Assembly (NCBI GenBank): GCA_964017145.1
Contig: OZ024844.1
Coordinates: 2,294,001 to 2,358,000, forward strand
DNA: 64,000 nt
Origin: Agrocybe praecox
Taxonomy: Eukaryota > Basidiomycota > Agaricomycetes > Agaricales > Agrocybaceae
Reading direction: 5' to 3'
The notes under the pieces: generated by a model
What the model saw: only the letters and a program-made list of their open reading frames with translations
What the model was told of the DNA's origin: nothing
Databases searched by the model: none
In this document: positions 11,035 through 23,456 of the stretch, in pieces
Layout of the letters: each line of letters begins with the position of its first letter
Numbering within the stretch: position 1 is the stretch's first letter
Program-made: the position numbers and the translations under genes

Positions 11035-14000
11035 TCATATCACATGACCGAGCACTTTCTTGAGCTCCGCATTTTTTCGCTCCAGGGTTTCCACTTTTCG
11101 TCCTGCAATGACAAGCTTGTCACCCACATTTCGCGCTCTTTCGACGCAGGGGCTTCTCTTCAATGACCACCATGGCCTTCTTTCTTTCTCCATAGTCTCA
11201 ACCAGAAGCGCCAGCTCTTGCTCGTATGTTTGGATCTTTGCCTCTGTGTCCGCGATCTGTTTTTCGTTGTACGCCAGTTCTTGCGTGGCTTGGAACGTCT
11301 TGTCTATGCGGTATTCAGTAGCATACAATGAGGATCAAATTAGATAGCTAAATTACCGTTTACCACTCGCTCAAATACCCATCGGAAGACAGGTTTACCC
11401 GGTCGTATTGTCGACGGTCGACCTGCAATGTTTAATCAACGTCTTTGCGCCCACTATTGGGAGAGATTTGCCTACCGTCTTTCGTCAAGATCGTGATCAA
11501 CTCTGCGTGTTCCATCCCGCGCAGAGCATTCTCATCTCCTTTGAAGGGGAAATCAACCAGGATATCATAGTAGCCCACTTCTGGAGACTTCGCCAACAAC
11601 TTGAGGACCTTCCACGCTTGGTAGCGTGTCCAAGGCAGACTTTTGGCATCATCTGTGTCTTCCCCAAATGCATTCTTTCTTAGCTCTGCTACACCCCGGT
11701 TGATGATGTCGTTAACGGCCTCGTCCACTTTCATGCCACTCCGCACTTTGTGGATTAGCTGGCGAATACTGTTTATCATAAAATGAACAACAAGCACAAT
11801 CGAACACATACGCTTTCCAAGTCACTGGCACGCCCGCCTAGTCTTTCGACATATTGTGTATCTTGTGATGAAATGCCAATTTCGACTCCCGCATCATGAA
11901 GTTTCTGTTTCACGAATGAAAGTGAACTCTTGGGATCCGCGTCGGAAAGAGCGATTGAGTTGAGAGGCTTAGTAGGCAGCGCTGGTAAGAAAACAAATGA
12001 GTCACTGTCTACACAACATAATGTCAACATCATACTTTTGGCGAGCCTCTTGGAATTTTCGCGATTATCACTAAGAACAATGACATGTGCGAGCTGCGGA
12101 AAAGTTAGAATGCGTCATGCAGCATATTTTACACTGAACATACATGGTTCTCAGCAAGAGTTGCAGCCCACTGAGCTAGAACGTTCAACACTTCCTCCCT
12201 GCCTGTAGATACAGAGGTCATAGCGTAGTTGCGAATGATTACGATGGGCAGAGCGTTGATGGCTTCTACATCTTCCAGTGCCTTTTGCCTCCTCAAGACC
12301 TGCTCACGCTTTTCAGACTCTTTTGTTTCATTAGCAACTGTAATCGGAGCAGTGCTGTCTGCCATATCGTCACCAAAGAGTTCGTCGCCTACTCCCAGCT
12401 CGCTCATGACGCCATTTCCAGAAACAGCGTCGAGCCGACCATCATGCCAGGTCCCAGCCATGATGGCCCGGCGCTGATTTTCATTCTGTATTTCTTGACG
12501 TTCTTCAGCTTCCTGTTGTTGGACCTGCTTTTGAATTGAGGCCCGGTGGGAAGAGGAAACGCCTTTCAAGCCAGTGGTCACAACGTCAAGGATCTGTTTC
12601 ATTTGTTCAGGTAAGGAACTACTAAGGCCAGCTGTGATTTGAATAAAGTATTAATCAGATGTAGAGAGTATTCTTCGAGAAGAAAACATGCCTTTCTGTC
12701 CCATTAATCCCACACTGGCCAGGTCAATCAGGTTTCCCATGGAGTTGACAAAGTTGAAAACGGGCCAATAGCCTGTTTGTGCAGCAAGAGAACTGACAAG
12801 TGCCGCATCTGAAGGTGCGTTGTTGAGCTGGCGACAGTCAATAATAAGCGTATTCCTTCCGGAATTTTGTACAATAGCTTGGAGCATAGAAGTCTTCCCA
12901 CTTCCTTGGGGACCGTGAAGGAACGCGATAGTTGCTATTTTTGACACATTAAAGATAGGTCAATTACGTCATATAAATTGTACGCACTGGGCATATCGGA
13001 AAGATAGGCATTGAGAGCGGCTTCAGCGTCTTTGCGTTCTTTCCACACTTCTCCTTGAGGTTTATGTGTGGCGCTGTGCGATGTACCAGAGAGTAAGTTG
13101 ACTGTATTCATGCGGACCCACTGGTAAATTTTGAATTCTGCGAGGACATGAGCACTAATCCTTCAGAATGATGAAAACTCACGTTGGTAGTCGAACCAAT
13201 TAAGCATCTTAGCTTCCACCATTAAGGAGCGAATTGGGTCAAATATCTACTATATTCAGATATTTTGTTCTGCGTTTAAGAAGTTGAATGCATACCGTGT
13301 ATGTAAGAGTGCCGAGAAGGAAGATAATAATGGGCAGCATGATTTTAGGATGACCGGACATCCAATTACGGATAGCATGAGCTTGAATCGGTTGTTCGTA
13401 CTGAGCCCGTAGTCGAGTATTGGAGGAATCAGCAGGGACTCGAAGACCGTGGATAACATTCCGTGTGATGGTAGCTGAATGTATTTGATGGAAAGTGACT
13501 GTGGCGAAACGTGAAGACCCTGCAGGGACAGGAAGAGGCGGAACAAGGTCTCGAATGCGACCATAGGGCTTTCATCATTTAGGCAGTAAGTAAAGCAGAG
13601 TACGTTGAATGACTCACTCGACAAAGTTCATAAAGGGATTGGTCTTGAATATCTGGTCCTTCGAATTTGAATTTAAGAATAGGAGACGCGAACCGGTCCA
13701 TGTCCTATGAGACTGATATAAGAACCAATGATTTGACAGGAAAAGGAGGGACTAATTATACTTCTTTCCAGGGAGACCCTCTAACAACCCAAACTCCTCC
13801 GGTGCCCAATCCCCACCATGTCGGAAGTGCACCGTCCTTTGCGACCTGTTCATTTAACGTGCTTTGAAGAGCTGACCATTCGTTGGCCTGTTCTGACTCT
13901 GGTGGGGTGTAAGAGAAGCGAACAAATACACCGCCATCCTTCTGTTGAGGTTGGTATTCGAGGGGCTTGAAGTCGTATATGTTTATTTTCTCGAGCCGGG

Positions 14001-14212
14001 ACTGCAGACTTGAGAGAAGATTATCTTGGCGGAGAATGCCGATGTAATGACGAAGACTGGAAGGAAGTCAGAAGTTGAATGCAGAAAGAATATTAATGGA
14101 CTCACTCCCAGCGACCGAGCTGTATGGGAAATATAGAGTCTACATAGAGCCAAGCTTCTCTGGATGTCGGAGGGAGTGTTGAGTAGGCCCTCAGAGATAT
14201 TGAGCGGAACAT
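11035..14212 (-). CDS. YME2: Mitochondrial escape protein 2 (inner-membrane RNA12 protein)
   Basis: Thirteen exons on the minus strand (14106..14212, 13762..14056, 13618..13704, 13296..13568, 13183..13246, 12988..13137, 12692..12934, 12144..12631, 12036..12093, 11812..11981, 11476..11758, 11357..11422, 11035..11303) give 850 residues, the usual family length. YME2 is a mitochondrial inner-membrane protein that affects mtDNA nucleoid structure and escape. Seen: an N-terminal part with DMDRFASPILKFKFEG, a single membrane span at about 235-255 (IMLPIIIFLLGTLTYT), then an AAA-like ATPase with Walker A in FLHGPQGSGKTSML, the LIIDCRQLNNAPSD block, and a C-terminal coiled coil. The intron 12632..12691 starts with GC rather than GT. 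Head-to-head with the nucleoporin gene, only 87 bases away. Confidence 0.93.
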
Positions 14213-14299
14213 TAGAAAGGGGGAAAGAGTGACTGTTACGCGTGACGCATGAGTGTTATTGTGAGTTTGTGGTGTTGTGTGGAAACTGACCGTTCGTCG
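14213..14299. promoter_or_regulatory. Shared divergent promoter, YME2 / FG nucleoporin
   Basis: Only 87 bases separate the two start codons, the shortest divergent spacer in the window. No recognisable core promoter element is seen. Confidence 0.45.
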
Positions 14300-17200
14300 A
14301 TGGCATCGACACGCAGAGAAGAGGCGCGGCCGAAAGGACTGGTGAGACAGGACTCGTCCTTCATCGGTACAATCAAGAACTTTGTCAGTACGCCCCTCAA
14401 CTGGTTTGCTGGCAATGAGGACGCTACTGGCAAGCGCAGGCGGGCTGAGCCTGTCATCGCAGACGATGAGCTCTCTCGTCGTTCAAAGCGCATGCGCATC
14501 ACAAGTCCCACCCCGGCTCCTCCTCCACCTCGTCGTTCCTCCGTTGTTCCCAGAGCATCTTCTGTTGTATTGCCTTCTTCTCGTGCCACGCTCTCTCCTC
14601 GTCGTACTCAGCGCACCATGTCCATCGATCCTCCTCGCCGCGATATCTTGAACAACGATATAGACATGATCATCGACAATCCTCCTTCTCCTAGACTTCC
14701 CTTCAGGATGCGCTCTTCTCTTACGCCTCAGCCCCCGCAGATTCAGACGAGATATAATACAGAACCCCCGCCTCTCAATACCCTTATATCGAACCCCGTC
14801 TTTCTGCATCAGCCTGCGCAGCCCCGTGAGACTTCGACGCCTCCTACCACCACTCTTGGTTCCCTTGTAGAAACGGTCCGCGCAGTAAGTCTTCGTTTTT
14901 TGCTTCTTTTCGCTGTTCTAATCCCTCTTTTCTCTATAGACACGTTCGCCCATTAAACAACAGCACAGTATTCTCTCTCTATCCGAAGCTCAGTTCAAGC
15001 CTTCGAAAGACAAAAGTGAAGATGGTATGTGTCTATTCGTTGTCCTCCATACGTCCTCTCACCCTTTCCAGCACCAGCAGAACGCGCTCTCCACCAGCTC
15101 GATATCTACAAGACACCTCTGTTGCCAACTCGACTTCGATCAACAAATGTACCAGCTTCCGTCATCGCTTCGACCACCCCTGATATGTTCAAGTCGCGCC
15201 GTTCAGCTCATCTTGTTCTCATGCAAGATGATAAAGAACGCTTCAGTAGGAGAGTTAGCAGCTCGGACAAGAGTCCTGTGGTTAATGAGACGAAGCCGTA
15301 TGCAGGCGAGGGTGGTATGAAAAAATTGTTGGCCCGTCGTAGACAAGAAGAGGAAGACAACGAGACGGAGGAAAGCACTGAAGTAAAGGAACGGCATGTC
15401 CCGGACCCTTCTAAGAGCATTCCTCCTCCGCCCCCGTCTGATTGGTTTTCTGTAGCCTCCGATCATGCACCCCTTCCTTCTGGTTCTGGTTCTTCACTTC
15501 GTGTTGGTCGTGCCAAAGCGCGTAATCATTTCCAACGTCCCTCAAAGACTCGTTTCTCAGCTGTCTATGAGGAAGAACCCGAGGACAACAAAGATGATGA
15601 AGCTGATGCAGGAGAACGCAAAATACTCGAAGAAGCTGCGAAGGAAGTTCCTGTCTCCGATGCACCGGTCGGATTTTCATTTGGAAAGGATGTACGTAGC
15701 TTTTTCCCTCCCTTTTACTCGAGCTGCACTTATTTTTGGTCATTTAGACACATCCTGTTCAGCCTGTGGACACCCAGAAGGCCAAAGAACCCCCAATCGT
15801 TTCATTGCCCTTCTTGTTCGCCAAACCTGCTATAGTACCCACCCCTGCTCCAGCGCCCTCAGTCTCTGCCCCACCACCGAGTGTGCCCACGCCCGAGCCG
15901 AAGGTGAATGTTCCTGAACCTTCCAAGAGCGGAGTGCCAAATTTCTTTGCCAATTCGGCAATTTTGTCAACACCACCTCCACCGGCCCCTGTACTTAACT
16001 TCAACGCTACTGTAAGCGCTCCTTCTCAACCTGTGAAGGATATAGAAAATCCATTCTGGGACGGAGAAAACAAGAGAGCATCAGAAGAGAAGAAACCTGC
16101 CCAAAGCCTGTTCGCTGGCTTCGGCAATGCCGAGACAAAGCCTGCAGAACCGGCGACTTCCGCGCCTTTTTCTGTTTTCGGTACATCTTCGGCATTGGAA
16201 TCTAAACCTGTCGGAAACAAGTTAACATTCTCTTTCGATAAACCCGCCCAAGAGAATCCTCCTAGTACGGAACCTGCTAAGCCAGCCTTCAGCTTTGGGG
16301 CTCCTCCGGTGGAGAAAAAAGCAGAGCCAACATCTGTATCTGGCGCGACAGGTGCAACTACGTCTGCTTTTGCGGACTCGACCGCAAAGGGGTCTAGCTT
16401 GTTTGGGGACCAACCCAAAACTGAAAGCGTTTTCGGTATTGCTCCGCCTCTTCAATCCACTCCTTCTCCTCTGTCTTTCTCGTTGAGTGCTTCCTCCAAT
16501 GTAGCTTCAACAGCGGGCCCTGCCCCAGTGTCCTCTTTCTTTGGAGCTCCTTCTACTGGTCCGTCTACTGCTACTGCTGAAGCCCCCAAACCACTCTTCG
16601 GAGGTGGAGGTGCATTCTCCTTTGGACAGGCTCCTGCCAAAGATACTACACCGTCTAGCACACCGTTCTCGTTTGGAGGTCCTTCAAGTGTACCATCTCC
16701 TGCACCTGTTCCCGAAGGAAAGGTAGCACCCACGCCTGCCTTTTCATTTGGTGGTAGTAGTACCTCTACGACGTCGACACCGGTTGCAGATTCCAAGCCT
16801 ACGTCTACATTTTCCTTTGGCGGAAACTCTAGTACGGCGGCGACTACAGGGGAAACCAAGCCAGCGTCTTTGTTTTCATTCGGAGGTGCTCCCAGTACTT
16901 CGAACGCTGCTCCGGCCCAGGAGAAATCTGCAACTCCCTTTTCCTTTGGCCAGCCATCGGTTTCAGCTTCTGCGCCAACTGCACCAGTAGCCTTCAGTTT
17001 TGGTGGCGGTGGTAGTACTTCTGCAGATGTATCCAATAAGTCCTTCATGTTTGGACAGCCTAACCACATGGCCCCCACTGAACGACCTGTTACACCACCC
17101 AAAAACAATGATAACGAATTTAGGATGGAAGAAAGCCCCACGAGAGATTTGCAACAGATGAATGGCAGCAAGACCACGGCACCTTTGAATGGTGGATTTT

Positions 17201-17889
17201 CTTTTGGCATCGGTAACGCAACCTCCACAACTCCAGGATCATTATTTGGGTCTACTACAGCTTCTCCTTTGGCGGCGCCTTCACCGTTCGGCTTCGGCTC
17301 TTCGGCTGCCACTAATCCATTTGCCCCTAAAGAGAATAAACCTGAAGAACCAAAAGGATTCGGAGGATTTGGACAAACTAGCAACGCAGCTCCTACGATC
17401 ACCACGTCGTTTAGCTTCGGACAACAGAAAGATGAAGTGCCGAGACCATCGACGACTGGCTCTTTTGGGTTCGGTACTACACCAACGACCACGCCAACAA
17501 ATGCTTTTTCATTCGGGGCACCTAGCAATCCTTTTGGTGCCTCAAGCAATGCTGGCTCCGCTCCTAGCAGTCCATCGACGTTCAATCAACCTTCACCTTT
17601 TGCATTTGGAGCTCCAGCTCCAGCTCCCACTACCAATGCATTTTCGTTTGGATCACAACCCAACTCACCAGCTACGTCTAACAGCGGCCTTCCCCAGGGT
17701 TCTGGAGGGTTCGGATTTGGTCAAACACAGCCTTCTTCTCCATTCAGCGGTCCGATTGCCCTCGCACCATCGACATCAGGAGGCGGTGGATCACTGTTCA
17801 CGATTGGAGCCGCTCCTTCTGCCCAATCAACTGGTGGTCCTCGGCAAATCAAGAAATTGCCTAACCGACGAGCAACGGGGAAGCGTTAG
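14300..17889 (+). CDS. FG-repeat nucleoporin (NUP1/NUP60/NUP153-type)
   Basis: Exons 14300..14884, 14940..15024, 15072..15691 and 15748..17889 give 1143 residues. FG nucleoporins line the nuclear pore and bind transport receptors. The N-terminus (about 12-35, LVRQDSSFIGTIKNFVSTPL followed by NWFAG) can form an amphipathic helix like the membrane-binding helix of yeast Nup1/Nup60. A Ser/Pro/Arg-rich stretch follows, then a charged middle region, then from about residue 440 to the end a low-complexity Ser/Thr/Pro/Ala domain with some 25 FSFG, FGFG and similar repeats; the tail KKLPNRRATGKR is basic. Start: the MASTRREEARPKG methionine; a longer in-frame start 17 codons upstream exists but would cross the short divergent spacer. 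Which yeast nucleoporin it replaces cannot be told from repeats alone. Confidence 0.85.
16380..17860 (+). repeat. FG-repeat coding region
   Basis: Degenerate repeats encoding FSFG/FGFG cores spaced by about 15-30 Ser/Thr/Pro/Ala-rich residues. DNA copies are diverged, so the repeat is held at protein level. The biased codons leave long open frames on the opposite strand (for example 16452..17585), which are not genes. Confidence 0.85.
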
Positions 17890-19187
17890 GTGACCTTCTG
17901 CATTCAGCCCCAACACAAAAACAACACAAAAAGCAATAAAACGGACGAGACGGGGTTATACGTCTTGGTTATTTATTATATCGTGCTCGACTCAGATCAT
18001 GAATATGAATATGGACTCGCCAATCCTCCAACATGCTATGTAAACCCCCTCTTTTACTCCTCTCACGCCTTGTCCCCCTGTCTACCTTTCGTCCATCGTC
18101 AACATCATCAAATTCATATCCAACACTCTGAATACTCCTATAATGCTTTAGGTTTTTGGTTTATCCTAAGCATCGAGGACTTCTTCGGTTTGGAGAAGCA
18201 TAACGTTATGAACGACGACAGCGATTGCAACGACAGCGGACCAAACGCTTTGGACAGGCACTGCATTGATATGCAGACACCACACTTTACACAGATAAAG
18301 TGCAGTTGTAGTTTTTTCTCTCTTTTTCTTTTTCTCTCGTGACTTTGGTACCCCGCGGCTCAAGGCCGACATAGACAATGGATGTATAAACATCTCATTT
18401 CACGGGGCCGCATGCATGAAGACACGGTTGGATTCCAACTTGTTGTCTGGCATGCTTGCAAGATTGATAACTTTTGTTTTGAGCGATTTCTCGCCAGTTA
18501 TAAACTAGTTCATATTTTACGTAGTCCAATCCATCAATACCTATCGCTAAATCATCATTGTCCTTTGCATTTCATCTTCACCGTCAAGCTTCCTCTCCTT
18601 GTTTTTTATTATTATCCAGCATTCGTTATATCGCAATTCATTCAAACTTCCCGTTCCAAGCATCCATACCTCTTGCAGTGTCCATGTTTCTTTAACCTCT
18701 ACATCTCCAATTATCATTATTTTCCTGCATAATTTCCTTTTTGGTTTCTTCTTTCTATCGCGGTATTCGAGGTTATACTACTATGATCTATCTGGTATTT
18801 TATCCGGATTACAATAATGAGTATGTTCCAAGAAATCCCATTTCTATGATTATGCACCACCGAACAGTCTCTAGCATTGGCGGCCCGCTTGCTCAACGTC
18901 GTCGACAACGTTCACGAAGCAGCCGTTTGGGCAATTGAGCGTCAGTGGTGATGACGACGTCGTCAACTGCTCGAGGGACAGTCCCGCGAACAGTCCGGCG
19001 GATTTCAATCGAAATGAGATGCCCTCGTATGTTTGGTTGCACATTCAAAATTACATGACATAAATATCCGTCTCGTTAAGGCAAGCCACTATATTTGATG
19101 CATGATAGGTCGCGGTTGCTTCAAACTAGCACATCGGTGCAGACTCTCTCAATCACTGCCACTTAGATAGCGAGTCACGACAACGAA
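17890..19187. other. 1.3-kb gene-poor gap
   Basis: The longest non-coding stretch in the window, between the nucleoporin stop and the TRAPPC13 start. Several short frames are open but none shows a domain, a convincing splice structure or protein-like composition. It has pyrimidine-rich tracts (near 18313-18340), a perfect 14-base palindrome at 18952..18965 and an imperfect inverted repeat around 18893..18911. It may hold a long 3' UTR, a 5' leader intron or a non-coding RNA; I cannot tell. Confidence 0.5.
18952..18965. promoter_or_regulatory. 14-base perfect palindrome upstream of TRAPPC13
   Basis: TGACGACGTCGTCA reads the same on both strands and lies 223 bases before the TRAPPC13 start codon. 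Its centre GACGTC resembles the core of bZIP (ATF/CREB-type) sites. Function is inferred only. Confidence 0.3.
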
Positions 19188-21285
19188 ATGGCAGCGAACG
19201 ATGCTCCAGGGCATCTACTCTCCCTCAAGGTTATGCGCGTTTCGGTCGGTACTTCTATAACATGGATGCAGCTCTTGTAGATTATCTGAACGATTTCCCC
19301 TGAATACAGCGACCAGAGTTGGGAAGTGCATGGCAACCTTTCTATTCTAGTTCCCCATCCTTTTCCGTGCGTACGACCGCGTTCATGACTGCATCTATTG
19401 CTGTTGATATGACCAAGCATTAGGCACATTCTTCAGCATCTATCCTGTCATTGCAAGGGACGACACCTTTGCCTGGTCATCCAAAAACCCTACGCGACCT
19501 TACCCATGCTTCTGAATTACTGACGCTACCGTCATCTTTTGGCTCAATACAACTCGGAGAAACTTTCTCAAGCTGTCTCTGTGTCAACAATGAAACTGAA
19601 GTTGGAATAGAGGTGGTACAGACAAGGGTGGAAATGCAAACGGTCACAACGAAGGTGGTATTATATGAGTTGGAAGGAGAACCTTCAGTGTTGACCGGAA
19701 ATGATACCTTGGAACACATCGTTCATCATGAAATTAAAGAACTGGGTCAACATGTGCTTGCCTGCACTGTTACATATCGTTTGCCATCCAATTCGCGCCC
19801 GGTACCAGGTGCCTCTGAAGATGCATCTGATCCAAGTCTTCAAACCTTCAGGAAGTTTTATAAATTTGCGGTGAGCAGCTGGCATTTCTCTGAAAGATCA
19901 TAAGCACCCTAGTTTAACGTGTTAACCAGGTCACGAATCCATTATCTGTCAAGACCAAAGTACACACTCCCAAATCTCCTTCCGCCTTATTATCCCCTCT
20001 AGAACGAGAGAAGATATTTTTGGAGGTCCACATTCAGAACTTGACACAGGATGCAATCTGCTTTGAACGTATGAGATTAGAGTGCACAGATGAATGGGAT
20101 GCAGAAGACGTGAATATTGTTGGCGAGAACGGGAATAACGCAAGCATATTCTCGGGATCCATGGTTCTTATGCAACCTCAGGACATGCGCCAATACATCT
20201 ACATTTTGACTCCGAAAAACCCAGAACTAGCATCTGCAAAGAATATGCCAGGGAGCATCATTCCTCTGGGAAGGCTGGATATCTCATGGAAGTCTTCATT
20301 TGGTGAACCAGGGAGGTTGTTAACGTCGATGCTTTCTCGGCGCATCCCACTCGCTCCTGTCACCCAGCCCGTTTCAGCGGTACCATCTCATTTGAAAAGA
20401 ACTATCACGGCTTCGGTTTCCTCTCGTCCTCGATCACCATCGGGAACTCAATCACGGTCAGAGACACCTCCAGGACACAGGCCGAGCTCTCCTTCTATGA
20501 ATAGGTCCTCCATCGCAAGGCCTCCTTCACCCCAACAAGCAATTGCCCCTACAATAGCCTTACCCGATTTAGAAGCATACCTCCTTGTCAAGCATATCCC
20601 AAGAGAGAATATTACCGTCGAGAAGGGTTTTACAATAGCTTTGTCGGTCGTAGTGTCATCGGCTCTTCCTATCAATGGCCATCTAAAGAAAAGACAACTC
20701 AAGCTTGCCATACAGCATATTAGACCACGAAAAGCTCCCCCTCCTGCTCCCGTTCCCGTGGTACCTCCGGAAGCATTTAGTCCACGATTACCATCCTCTG
20801 GATTTTCGACCCCTTCTTCCAGCACTGTTACTTTCAACTATGCTCTCGCCCACCAGAAAATCCTCGCGGCATCGAATCGCCCACCTAATTCAGAACCTTC
20901 ACATCCAGAGAATGTTCCCGTAAATAACCACACTAATCTTTTGCCTCCTCCTTACTTTGAAAGCGGACATGAAGGCTCAAAATCGCACAACGGCGTTTCC
21001 TTTACTGGACCATCCACAGTTATCCTGCCTGACGCTACAATCGACTATACAGCTGTTGAACAAAATGCAGAAGGCACTGCGAAAGCGCAGATTGTGCAAG
21101 ACTTTGAGTTACCATTTATAGCCCTTTGCAAGGGATTCTCGACTGTAGGGGGGATTCGGATCTTGCTGGTAGGAGACCAGGAGATACTGGATAGTCCCGA
21201 AGGCGAAAAAGATGTTCAAGGCAGCACAAAAGTGCTAGTACTAAAAGAGTATGATATCGTGGGCGAAGTATGGGTTGCGGCTTAG
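19188..21285 (+). CDS. TRAPPC13: TRAPP complex subunit 13 homolog
   Basis: Exons 19188..19244, 19310..19366, 19424..19870 and 19930..21285 give 638 residues. TRAPPC13 is a peripheral subunit of TRAPP complexes, the Rab exchange factors of Golgi traffic. Family blocks seen (DUF974): LLSLKVMRVSRP, WQPFYSSSPSFSAHSSASIL, LPSSFGSIQLGETFSSCLCV followed by NNET, RKFYKFAVTNPLSVKTKVH, and LFLEVHIQNLT-type text. A low-complexity Ser/Pro insert (about 300-345) and another (about 425-490) interrupt the C-terminal half, which closes with FCTVGGIRILLVG-like text (observed: GFSTVGGIRILLVG). The two first coding exons are exactly 57 bases each. Start: first ATG that leads into the conserved block. Confidence 0.9.
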
Positions 21286-21385
21286 TGTATTTTTCACGTG
21301 AATAAATGATGATTGATTTATTGTAATAATTTGGAATTATAATGTGCAATGTAGGATGTTTGCGTAAGTGATTCCTTGACGAATC

Positions 21386-23256
21386 TTAAGCTGTGACCCA
21401 AGGCTGGCTGACAAGTTGTTGAACAGAAATAAGAGCGCGGTAACGAGTGTCAGGATTTGGATGAGTCATCAGTTCCATGACTCTAGCTTTACCACCTAAG
21501 TCTGACACAAACCTTGTAACATGAAAGATCAACCATTTGAAAAAGGAATCAATCAATGCCGTGCTTACTTTTTGCCTCTTTCGTAATGTTTCACATACTG
21601 GCCAATGTCATGGGCAGCAACCGCAAGGACAGTTGAATCGTTCGAGTTTTTGAGTAAATTGATTAAAGCCCTAGCAAACAGAAAGATCAGAAGTGCGTCA
21701 ATCGCATAGTGTATGGAACAAACTCACTTCAGTTGTTCATAATCCTTATCATTCAATTTCATTGCATTCTCCTTCCAGAAGTCATCGGATTCGTGAACGG
21801 GGGTCCATGACAAATGTCCAGAAGCCAGTTCAGATGTGTATTCATCGTACGTTCTAAGAAGAAAATGTTAATTGAGAACAATCCCTGCAAGGATTCGTAA
21901 CAAAAGCGCATACGTTAAACTTTGGAATCGATTATTTAACTCCTCTTTGAGGAAAAGTACGTCTTCAATAATATCTTCGTCCGACCATTTCCGGGTGGCA
22001 AGGTTTTTGACAAATGGAAGGAGTTGACTAACAAGCATAGCAGGTAAATTGGCAGCCGGTGCTTTGGTTACTAGATTCTGTGCATGGCGATAAGCTAACC
22101 CACGCGCATTATAAACAAGAGAAACATACCCGGAAGGTCGCTACAATCACCCGAACAACTTTCTCTTTCACGGCGCTCTGCGCAACTTGAACAAGAATGG
22201 GTATTATGTCAAATCTCCTGCATAGTTCAGAGATGAAGCATGACCCATAAAGACAAATGTTTGCAGCAGGACCTACTTGTTGATTTGTTCTGCTATATTT
22301 TCTTCGAATGAAAGTAACCATAAGGAAAACGAGACTTGATAGCTCATTTGAGGTCCTGGGTTACGTTTCAAAATTTCTACAAACCTAATGAAATTATTAG
22401 GCGGTTAATCGATAGATAATAGGTTGCTATTGCAATACCCTGTAACAATGTTAGGGATCTTCCAAACCTGCTGCCGACAATCTGGACGGGACAAGAGTGA
22501 TTCAAGACATTGAACTGCAATGTCACGCTTATTTGAAGAAGACCCTTGCATAAACGAAGATAGAACATTGAGGAAAGGCTGTAGGTGGCTCGACCGAAGA
22601 GGGGTGGATTCTACGCTAATAAAGGAATGAGCCACAGGGAAACTGAATGGGGAGGAACGGACCTCAACAAGACGGTCAATATTTGTGCTGTTTTCAATTG
22701 AACGAATTCATCCTGTGCCTCGAGAGCTCTTCAACGAGGATGAGCGGGGAAGCGAAAAAGATAGGGGGAAATACGGAGACTTACCGTAGTAGAGGAACGT
22801 AAGGGAGTTCTGGATCAACCTCTGAGGCCTTTATAAAAAGAGGAATCCGTTCTTCATGGTCTTTATAGAGCAGGAGCCATCGCATCAATGAAATAGAGCT
22901 CAAGCGAGGATAAAAAGCTACCTTGAAGAGCATCGGTAATTAGGATAAGCAGACATTGCATGGTATCAACCCTTTGAAGCTTCTTGAGCAGACTGAGATA
23001 AAGATAGGCGTACGTGCTGCCCTCTGACAGAAGGACAGCTTCACATTTTGCTTTCGGTTGCCGGTCGACTTTCTTGATATATGCTAGCTCGTCCAAAGTA
23101 ATGAGCTCTGCTCGTTGATAACCCTGAGTTATTCAGAATATGAGCCTCAAACTCCCATCCACAAGTGATCGACATAACCTCCCATGGTACAAGTTTCGAC
23201 CTTATTCTCGCTGAGTTCTCGTCTAGATACGCGCTGGAAAGAAGCGATATGGACAT
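21386..23256 (-). CDS. VMA13: V-type ATPase V1 subunit H
   Basis: Eleven exons on the minus strand (23179..23256, 22922..23123, 22785..22860, 22663..22728, 22439..22615, 22277..22384, 22130..22217, 21914..22077, 21728..21853, 21569..21670, 21386..21512) give 437 residues. Subunit H couples V1 to V0 of the proton pump of vacuoles and endosomes and inhibits free V1. Seen: an N-terminal armadillo-like domain with [20 protein letters not shown], the linker [20 protein letters not shown] (very typical of the family), and the C-terminal domain with [19 protein letters not shown] and [20 protein letters not shown], then [18 protein letters not shown]. Length is normal. Head-to-head with the mL46 gene. 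Confidence 0.95.
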
Positions 23257-23456
23257 GATTGATGAGAGTAGCGGGGAAGAGACTGAAATGATACCTATAA
23301 GGAGTCCTAGTCAGGACTAATGACCGGTGACGCAGTGCAGGGTGTCACATGACCATACCATCCTCCCAACAATAATAATATTTTAAATCGTTATACTCAT
23401 TAGACGCTGCGTCGGAACAGTCTATAAGAGTCTGAGCAGTACACACCTCAGCCAAT
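23257..23456. promoter_or_regulatory. Shared divergent promoter, VMA13 / mL46
   Basis: These 200 bases carry an inverted repeat AGTCCT-4-AGGACT at 23303..23318 and a TCACATGA at 23345..23352. The octamer recurs in the UBE2C/EDE1 spacer. Roles are inferred. Confidence 0.4.

Noticed and set aside
16452..17585. A 377-codon open frame antisense to the FG-repeat domain, and other long frames around it
   Set aside because: They arise from the biased codons of the Ser/Thr/Pro/Phe-Gly repeats on the other strand; composition is not protein-like and no splice or start context supports them.
18382..18938. Short frames of 60-116 codons in the 1.3-kb gap
   Set aside because: AT-biased, no domains, no consistent splicing to neighbours; reported only as part of the gap.
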